In this document: positions 58,895-64,000 of the stretch, in pieces
Position numbering within the stretch: position 1 is the stretch's first letter
Layout: every line of letters starts with the position of its first letter
Origin: DT-110 sp030148525
GTDB taxonomy: Bacteria; Bacteroidota; Bacteroidia; Chitinophagales; Saprospiraceae
Assembly: GCA_965227445.1 (NCBI GenBank)
Contig: OZ245751.1
Location: forward strand, 2,356,001-2,420,000
DNA: 64,000 nt
Direction of reading: 5' to 3'
Notes under the pieces: model-generated
Told to the model about the DNA's origin: nothing
Databases searched by the model: none
What the model saw: the letters and a program-made list of their open reading frames with translations, nothing else
Program-made: the position numbers and the translations under genes

Positions 58895-60394
58895 CTACCG
58901 CACCACCAGTTTCCTACTCGCCACCACCTGCCCGTCTACGAATAAACTGTAGGTATAGGTCGCAGCCGGTAGTTGCTGCAGCTTCAGGCGTACGGTGCGT
59001 TGCCCAGGCTGATTATTGAGAGCCGTTTGTTGCAGCAGGCGTCCACTTTGGTCGAAAAGGCGCAGCTCGGCCCGGCTTACGTCCTGTGGCAGATAATAAG
59101 ATATAGCTGCCTGATCTGTGGCCGGGTTCGGTACATTCTGCTCCAGTTGTGGTTTTTCACCGGTGAGGATTATGGTTTCGTCTTCCTCTTGTGTTTCCAG
59201 GCCGAGGTGTTCTTCGATACGAGCCAGACGACTTTCCAGGTCAGCTTTTTCGGCGCGGAGTTCTTCGATCTCCGTTTGTTGTTCCTGGATGGATTGGATC
59301 AGGACGGGAACCAGGGCTACGTAGTTGAGACCCAAATATTCGTTCTTAGTACGCACCAGCCGGCCGGTGCTGTCGGCATCCACATCGTGGGTTGCAACCA
59401 CTTCGGGAATGATATCGAGTACTTCTTGGGCAATCAGGCCTAAATGGTCTTTTTCGCTATCGTGGTCATCCAGGTATTTGTATTGTACCGGTTTTAGCTG
59501 CATAATGGCATCTAGTCCGTAATGTAGCGCGTGGATTTGTTTTTTAAGTCTGCGGTCAGAGGCGTTAATGAAATCATCCGCGACCACATCGTCCCAACGT
59601 TCTCCATTTACATTATTACCAAGGTCCCAACCGGCGTTACCGGAATAAGGCACTACATCGGCATCAATGCCCAAATTTGAGGAACCCAGGTTTCCCACTT
59701 CAATAATCCCAAATTCAATGTCCCCGGTCGGCGCAAAATTACCGTTAGATTTGAACGTTCCGACGGTGGCAATTGAGGATATTGGGAAACCTCCGGTATT
59801 GTCAAAGGATGTTGCAAAAAGGTTAAGCTCGGTCCCATCTCCATTCGGAGACCATTGGAACCCGGCATAGTCATTGTTACCGGCGAAACCATTTTCAAAA
59901 GACTTGATTAAAAGAGAAGCCGGATTGGTGCCTCTTTCCAGGGTAAGGGTGGTACCCGTGGTGCTGCTCAGGGTAGTTCCCAAAGTCTCTGCACTTATGC
60001 TTAGCGGTGATAAAAAATTAAGCGACAAATTACTGGAACCGGTTAGTACCACCTCATAGTCGTTTCTTTCAGCGAAAATACTTCCTCCAATACCGGCATT
60101 CCAGGCCGCAAAGGAAGTAAAGTTGGAGGTGGTAAACCCGCCATAGGTAACGTAGGCTGATCCGATGTTGCTGTTCCCCTTATTCAGGGTGAAGTAGGAG
60201 GAGCCATTATTACCGGCGCCAACCGTCAGGAAGTTGTTTCCGGAATTGTCGCTCCGAAAATCGATATTCGTCCCACTGGCCGGAGGTACCTGACCATTAA
60301 TCTGCAATCGACCGGGTATCAAACTGGCCGATTGAGCATTCAGGAAAAAGGGAATCAGCAACAGGCAAAAGAGAAAGGTGTAACAGGTTTTCAT
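58895..60394 (-). CDS. secreted protein with S74 intramolecular chaperone and T9SS sorting domain
   Basis: A 499-residue exported protein (signal peptide MKTCYTFLFCLLLIPFFLNAQ). The N-terminal 260 residues are Asn/Ser/Gly-rich beta repeats like phage tail-fibre or autotransporter-like stalks. Residues 275-395 are a peptidase-S74/endosialidase chaperone domain (NASDRRLKKQIHAL, LKPVQYKYLDDHD, HLGLIAQEVLDIIPEVV) with an expected self-cleavage Ser in ASDRRLKK. A coiled coil follows (LIQSIQEQQTEIEELRAEKADLE). The last 80 residues (LEQNVPNPATDQAAISYYLP, GRLLQQ, ASRKLVVR) are a T9SS type A sorting domain. It is probably a trimeric surface fibre. Confidence 0.88.
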   Translation of the reverse strand: MKTCYTFLFCLLLIPFFLNAQSASLIPGRLQINGQVPPASGTNIDFRSDNSGNNFLTVGAGNNGSSYFTLNKGNSNIGSAYVTYGGFTTSNFTSFAAWNAGIGGSIFAERNDYEVVLTGSSNLSLNFLSPLSISAETLGTTLSSTTGTTLTLERGTNPASLLIKSFENGFAGNNDYAGFQWSPNGDGTELNLFATSFDNTGGFPISSIATVGTFKSNGNFAPTGDIEFGIIEVGNLGSSNLGIDADVVPYSGNAGWDLGNNVNGERWDDVVADDFINASDRRLKKQIHALHYGLDAIMQLKPVQYKYLDDHDSEKDHLGLIAQEVLDIIPEVVATHDVDADSTGRLVRTKNEYLGLNYVALVPVLIQSIQEQQTEIEELRAEKADLESRLARIEEHLGLETQEEDETIILTGEKPQLEQNVPNPATDQAAISYYLPQDVSRAELRLFDQSGRLLQQTALNNQPGQRTVRLKLQQLPAATYTYSLFVDGQVVASRKLVVR

Positions 60395-60446
60395 AGCACG
60401 AGTGTGTAGGTTTTAGAATTAGTTTCTAAGGGTATGTGTCGGACAC

Positions 60447-60478
60447 TTGCGATTTATGACCGGCTTTTCGTACTTTTT
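60447..60478 (+). promoter_or_regulatory. candidate promoter of dctP
   Basis: TTG at 60447-60449, 21 bp, then TACTTTTT at 60471-60478 (one mismatch to TAnnTTTG). The dctP ATG at 60497 is 18 bp downstream, which supports that start over an earlier in-frame one at 60434. Confidence 0.35.
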
Positions 60479-60496
60479 TCCGCCAAAGACTACTCC

Positions 60497-61621
60497 ATGA
60501 AAAAATTCAGCCGCAAACGCATCCTCCAGGGCATCGCCCTTGGCACCATTTCCCTCCCCCTTTTCCTACGGGGATTACTACACGAAAACCGGGCACAGGG
60601 AGGTGGTACTAACACCTTTAGCAGCCGCACCTACGAGTGGAAGATGGTGACTACCTGGCCACCCAATTTTCCGGTGATCGGTGAGACCTGCCAGTTGTTT
60701 GCGGACCTTTGCGAATCAATGTCTGGCGGACGCATCAAGATCCGGGTCTATGGTGCCGGCGAGCTGGTACCCGCACTGGAGTGCTTCGATGCGGTGCGTA
60801 CTGGCGCGGCGGAAGTTGCCAGTGGAGCTGCTTATTACTGGGCGGGAAAGGCGGCAGCGGCTCAATTTTTCGCTACGGTCCCATTTGGCATGAATGCCCA
60901 GCAGGTCAACGCCTGGTTACTCGCGGGGGGTGGTCTGGAATTATGGCAAGAGTTATACGCCGATTTTGGTCTGGTGCCCTTCCCCGGCGGCAATACAGGC
61001 GTGCAGATGGGCGGTTGGTTCAATCGGGAAGTAAATACCCTGGCTGATCTGAAAGGATTGAAAATGCGCATCCCCGGCCTCGGAGGTAAGGTGCTGGAAA
61101 AAGCCGGTGGCTCCCCGGTGTTGCTGGCGGGTGGTGAGATCTATACGGGGCTCGAGCGGGGTGTCATTGACGCCACCGAGTGGCTGGGGCCTTACCACGA
61201 TACGCTGATGGGTTTCCACGAAATCGCCAAATACTACTATACCCCCGGCTGGCACGAGCCGGGTACGGTACTCGAGTTATTCCTCAATAAGAAGGCTTAC
61301 GATAGTCTGTCGCCTGACCTTCAGGCCATCGTAAAAGCTGCGGCCCTGTATTCTAATCAGTGGTGCCTGGCTCAGATGGAGGCTAAGAACGCCAGTTCTT
61401 TCAACGAATTATTGCAAGCCGGCGTGGATGTGCGGTCCCTGTCACCCGAAATTATGGAACAATTGTACCGCTACAATCAGGAAGCCGTAGGTGAGCTGGC
61501 GGAAAGTACGCCATTTGCCACCCGGGTGTACGAGTCTTATACGGCCTTTCGGCAAAAAGCGAATGACTATGCGGGCATTACAGAGAAAGCCTATTACGAG
61601 CAGATCCAGCGGTTGAGCTAA
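60497..61621 (+). CDS. dctP: TRAP transporter substrate-binding protein (TakP-like)
   Basis: A 374-residue periplasmic solute-binding protein of the DctP family. The N-terminus (MKKFSRKRILQGIALGTISLPLF) looks like a Sec or anchor signal. The body closely follows the TakP-type 2-oxo-acid binders: VTTWPPNFPVIGETCQLF, VYGAGELVPALECFDAV, GAAYYWAGKAAAAQFF, GNTGVQMGGWFNRE, LKGLKMRIPGLGGKVL, ATEWLGPYHD and YTPGWHEPGT. It should capture a 2-oxo or hydroxy acid for the DctQM permease. The gene is convergent with dctM rather than in one operon with it. Confidence 0.88.
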   Translation: MKKFSRKRILQGIALGTISLPLFLRGLLHENRAQGGGTNTFSSRTYEWKMVTTWPPNFPVIGETCQLFADLCESMSGGRIKIRVYGAGELVPALECFDAVRTGAAEVASGAAYYWAGKAAAAQFFATVPFGMNAQQVNAWLLAGGGLELWQELYADFGLVPFPGGNTGVQMGGWFNREVNTLADLKGLKMRIPGLGGKVLEKAGGSPVLLAGGEIYTGLERGVIDATEWLGPYHDTLMGFHEIAKYYYTPGWHEPGTVLELFLNKKAYDSLSPDLQAIVKAAALYSNQWCLAQMEAKNASSFNELLQAGVDVRSLSPEIMEQLYRYNQEAVGELAESTPFATRVYESYTAFRQKANDYAGITEKAYYEQIQRLS

Positions 61622-61692
61622 GTGGTAATTTTTAATTTTTAGTGTTTAATTTTTAATTGAGCATTAAACACTGAAAATTAAAAAATTACCCA
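61622..61692. repeat. stop-to-stop inverted repeat between dctP and dctM
   Basis: Arms 61624-61650 and 61663-61690 are complements with one mismatch and one indel (GGTAATTTTTAATTTTTAG... and the reverse). The element fills the entire 71 bp between the two convergent stop codons. The long AT-rich stem with T-runs on both strands could act as a bidirectional terminator. Confidence 0.75.
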
Positions 61693-63000
61693 TCACTCCG
61701 GCACCAACCAGAACACCACCTCCGGAAACACCACCACCGTTGCGAGGAAGATAAGTTGGATGACCACGAAGGGGATGATACCCCGGTACAAATGCTGGGT
61801 AGTTACGCTGGGCGGAGCTACTCCTTTCAGATAGAACAAAGAAAAACCGAAGGGCGGCGACAAAAAAGAGGTTTGCAGGTTCAGGCCCAACAGAATACCG
61901 ATCCAGATCAGGCTGATCTCAAACTCCACGAATATAGGTGCTACCACCGGCACGATAATGAAGATGATCTCAATGAAATCGATAAAAAAGCCCGCCACGA
62001 AGACTACGATCATTACCAGTAGCAGGAATTGATTCGAGGTCAGATTGGCCGTACGAATGAGGTTGATCAGATACTCATCCCCATTGAGCTCTCGAAAAAC
62101 AAAGGAGAAGGTGGTAGCTCCCAGTAAGATGATGAACACCATACAGGTCAGGTGGGTGGTTTCCCGTCCGACGGATCGCAGGACTTCCAAACTGAACTTG
62201 CCCTGCAAGATGGTAAGCAAAGTTGCACCCATGGCGCCCACCGCTGCTGCCTCCGTAGGAGAAGCCAAGCCGGCAAAGATGGAGCCGAGTACCGCCACGA
62301 TCAGCAACATCGGCAACAAAAAGGCTTTAATGACCTTCCACCAGAAATCGTCCGACCGAAAGGCGCGGATTTCCTCCGGTGGCATGGCCGGTGCAGTATC
62401 CGGCTTACGCCAGGCGGTAATGGCTACGTAGGCGATGTACACAAAGACGAGCAGTACACCCGGCAACAAGGCTGCCGCAAATAGCTTTCCAACCGAGACG
62501 TTCAGGACGCTTCCCAATAGTACCAGTACAACGGAGGGCGGTATGATTTGTCCCAGGGTACCTGAAGCAGCAATCACCCCGGTGGCCAGCTCCGGACGGT
62601 AGCCGCGCTTTAACATGGTGGGCAAACTGATGAGTCCCATAGTAATAACCGTTGCCCCGACAATACCGGTGCTAGCGGCCAGCAGTGCCCCTACGATCAC
62701 TACGGAGATAGCCAGGCCACCTTTGACGCGACCGAAGAGTATGGCCATGGTCTCCAACAGACTCTCGGCCAAGCCCGATTTTTCCAGCATGATCCCCATG
62801 TAAATAAACAAGGGAACTGCCAATAGCACATAATTACTCATCACACCCATAATCCTGGGCGGCAAGGCCGAAAAACTGGCTGGATCCAAAAAACACAAGG
62901 CATAGATCATGGAAATACCCCCTAATGTAAAAGCAACCGGGTACCCGTAGAGGATCAGAATGAAAATGCTGATGAATAATATGATCGCCAGTACCGCCAT
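61693..63000 (-). CDS. dctM: TRAP transporter large permease subunit
   Basis: A 435-residue membrane protein with about 12 hydrophobic segments. Typical DctM stretches are PLFIYMGIMLEKSGLAESLL, GTLGQIIPPSVVLVLLGS, AGLASPTEAAAVGAMGA and LGLNLQTSFLSPPFGFSLFYLKG. It carries the Na+-driven transport step, with DctQ as partner; dctM starts 3 bp after the dctQ stop. The ATG at 63000 is unambiguous. Confidence 0.93.
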   Translation of the reverse strand: MAVLAIILFISIFILILYGYPVAFTLGGISMIYALCFLDPASFSALPPRIMGVMSNYVLLAVPLFIYMGIMLEKSGLAESLLETMAILFGRVKGGLAISVVIVGALLAASTGIVGATVITMGLISLPTMLKRGYRPELATGVIAASGTLGQIIPPSVVLVLLGSVLNVSVGKLFAAALLPGVLLVFVYIAYVAITAWRKPDTAPAMPPEEIRAFRSDDFWWKVIKAFLLPMLLIVAVLGSIFAGLASPTEAAAVGAMGATLLTILQGKFSLEVLRSVGRETTHLTCMVFIILLGATTFSFVFRELNGDEYLINLIRTANLTSNQFLLLVMIVVFVAGFFIDFIEIIFIIVPVVAPIFVEFEISLIWIGILLGLNLQTSFLSPPFGFSLFYLKGVAPPSVTTQHLYRGIIPFVVIQLIFLATVVVFPEVVFWLVPE

Positions 63001-63003
63001 GCT

Positions 63004-63522
63004 TTACTCAGTTTCGTTTTTTCGGGTGTCACGCAAGGTTATTCCGGTTCGAATCAGCTTACTGATCGCCTGTAGAAGCAATAAAAACAACCCGATACTC
63101 ATCAAAAACTTAACGACGTAGCGTGCTGGCAGCCCCCCCGGATCAGGCGATGATTCCCGAATGATAAAGGACTGCCAGGCGTAGCGATAGCTCACGAAAA
63201 TCAACACCAAACACCAGGGAACCAGAAAAAGGAGCGTGCCGATGAAGTCGACCATTGCCTGGTCACGCTTCGACATATTTGTGTAGAAAAGGTCAACCCG
63301 AACGTGGCGATCATGCTGGAACGCGTAGCCAGCTCCCAGCAGGAAAATAGCAGCAAACAAATGCCATTCCAACTCCATGATCCAGGCTGAACTATCACTG
63401 AGGAAGTAGCGTATAAAGACATCGACGCAAACCAAAGCCACGAGAATGGTATTCAGCCAGGACACTTGTCGTCCCACCCAGTCATTGAGTCGATCAATTC
63501 GGTTGGCAATTCGTTCCAGCAC
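63004..63522 (-). CDS. dctQ: TRAP transporter small permease subunit
   Basis: A 172-residue membrane protein with four hydrophobic segments (about 20-36, 47-68, 88-108, 138-160) and the DctQ feature RYFLSDSSAWIMELEWHLF. It forms the membrane complex with DctM directly downstream. The start is GTG at 63522 (MLERIANRIDRL); no in-frame ATG gives a full first helix. Confidence 0.88.
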   Translation of the reverse strand: MLERIANRIDRLNDWVGRQVSWLNTILVALVCVDVFIRYFLSDSSAWIMELEWHLFAAIFLLGAGYAFQHDRHVRVDLFYTNMSKRDQAMVDFIGTLLFLVPWCLVLIFVSYRYAWQSFIIRESSPDPGGLPARYVVKFLMSIGLFLLLLQAISKLIRTGITLRDTRKNETE

Positions 63523-63647
63523 AACATTCGGTTTGGCTGGCGGCCAAAATAGAAAAATCTGATGGTTAATCAGGTTTCTCTTTTGGGTAATATTGGTTGG
63601 GGGCTTGAGAGAAGGCTAAGTACACTGTAATCTAAGAAGTAGGAACA

Positions 63648-63715
63648 GATTGAGGTTTAGGCTGAGTTTTAGGTTGAGATCCCTTAATCTTAATCTCAAC
63701 CTTAACCTAAATCTA
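63648..63715. repeat. inverted GGTTGAGA-type repeat at the end of the glucosaminidase gene
   Basis: AGATTGAGGTTTAGGCTGAG on the left and TCTCAACCTTAACCTAAATC on the right enclose a short CCCTTA turn. The right arm runs into the stop codon of the glucosaminidase-type gene. Confidence 0.6.
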
Positions 63716-64000
63716 CCGATCATACTTATACAACTCCAGCTCCTCAATGATTTGGATCAGCTTATCGGGATAATTCGGATCGGTCGCGTACCCGGCTTTT
63801 TTCAGACCGTGAGCCCATCCCCGGTAGTCCTTTTGATCCAAATCATGCAGAAATTGGTAGCGCGAGGTGTTGAGCAGCAGGGAGTGCTCGCGGAAGCTAT
63901 CTAGTGGCTTGTCGAATACCCGGAACATATCGTACACATCGTCATCGGAGTAATTCCGGCAAGTACATCCACGGCATTTGGATTTACACTTGATGCCGAA
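63713..64000 (-). CDS. partial glucosaminidase-domain protein (5' end outside the window)
   Basis: The frame is open to the window edge on the minus strand; 95 residues are visible. FGIKCKSKCRGCTC, YDMFRVFDKPLDSFREHSLLL, SRYQFLHDLDQKDYRGWAHGLKKAGYATDPNY and LIQIIEELELYKYD (here given in parts) match the C-terminal half of FlgJ-type N-acetylglucosaminidase domains that cut peptidoglycan. The catalytic Glu would lie upstream, outside the window. Four Cys in ten residues (C-x3-C-x2-C-x-C) are unusual for the standard domain. Confidence 0.82.
   Translation of the reverse strand, partial: FGIKCKSKCRGCTCRNYSDDDVYDMFRVFDKPLDSFREHSLLLNTSRYQFLHDLDQKDYRGWAHGLKKAGYATDPNYPDKLIQIIEELELYKYDR

Overview
The window reads as chromosomal DNA of a marine-type Bacteroidota, most likely a Saprospiria/Lewinella-like lineage. 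The pointers are: a secreted protein with a type IX secretion (T9SS) C-terminal sorting domain, SusC-unrelated outer-membrane beta-barrel receptors with a carboxypeptidase-like N-domain, LytTR/LytS two-component pairs, many lipoproteins with short Bacteroidota-style lipoboxes, a Bacteroidota -33/-7 promoter (TTG-N19-TAnnTTTG) in front of pdhB, and Bacteroidota versions of sterol-desaturase, DUF853 and PA0069-type radical SAM proteins. This assignment is inference from gene content; no rRNA or tRNA gene was seen.

Layout. 0.4-2.4 kb: a large orphan lipoprotein. 2.5-5.7 kb (minus): a Tat-exported sulfite-oxidase-type molybdoenzyme, a membrane-anchored c-type cytochrome and a sterol-desaturase-type membrane protein, closed by a strong terminator. 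5.9-12.2 kb (minus): a membrane protein, an agmatinase-type ureohydrolase, a GNAT-nitrilase fusion, a secreted orphan, a LOG-family protein and coaE. 12.3-14.8 kb (plus): membrane-anchored NUC1-type nuclease and a DUF853 HerA-like ATPase. 14.8-18 kb (minus): lipoprotein sulfurtransferase, secreted thioredoxin, ribD. 18.2-21 kb: AP2 DNA-binding protein, mnmD, a 52-residue lipoprotein, pdhB. 21.2-31.1 kb: fatty-acid desaturase, radical SAM protein, flavin reductase, ArsO-like monooxygenase, amidohydrolase and a huge BNR/sortilin protein. 31.1-34.1 kb: decayed zone with an AraC remnant and a truncated TPR gene joined to an esterase, then a fasciclin protein. 34.7-43.8 kb: GntP transporter, AGMO-like oxygenase, serine hydrolase, LytTR/LytS pair, OMP receptor. 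44-50.2 kb: a complete histidine-utilisation operon (MarR-GNAT regulator, hutH, hutU, hutI, hutG) behind a perfect 14-bp palindrome. 50.3-60.4 kb: GH3 glucosidase, MscS, TraR/DksA, DJ-1/PfpI, VCBS lipoprotein, TauE/SafE, S74-chaperone T9SS protein. 60.5-63.5 kb: a TRAP transporter (dctP convergent with dctQM). The window ends inside a glucosaminidase-domain gene.

The most unusual content is non-coding. (i) A 13-15-nt motif, a T-run followed by GGC-GNRA-GCC or GCC-GNRA-GGC, occurs at least 18 times on both strands, mostly inside genes. (ii) Three clusters at 22.2-24.8 kb are mosaics of short hairpins separated by GTCTAA-type spacers, and a base pair has changed on both sides between two copies. 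(iii) Several families of degenerate short repeats (GGTTRA/GGTTTGA, TGAGCAC, GGTATA) fill intergenic space, usually as inverted pairs and usually starting at or within a few bases of a stop codon. These look like undescribed, gene-end-associated repeat elements of this lineage.
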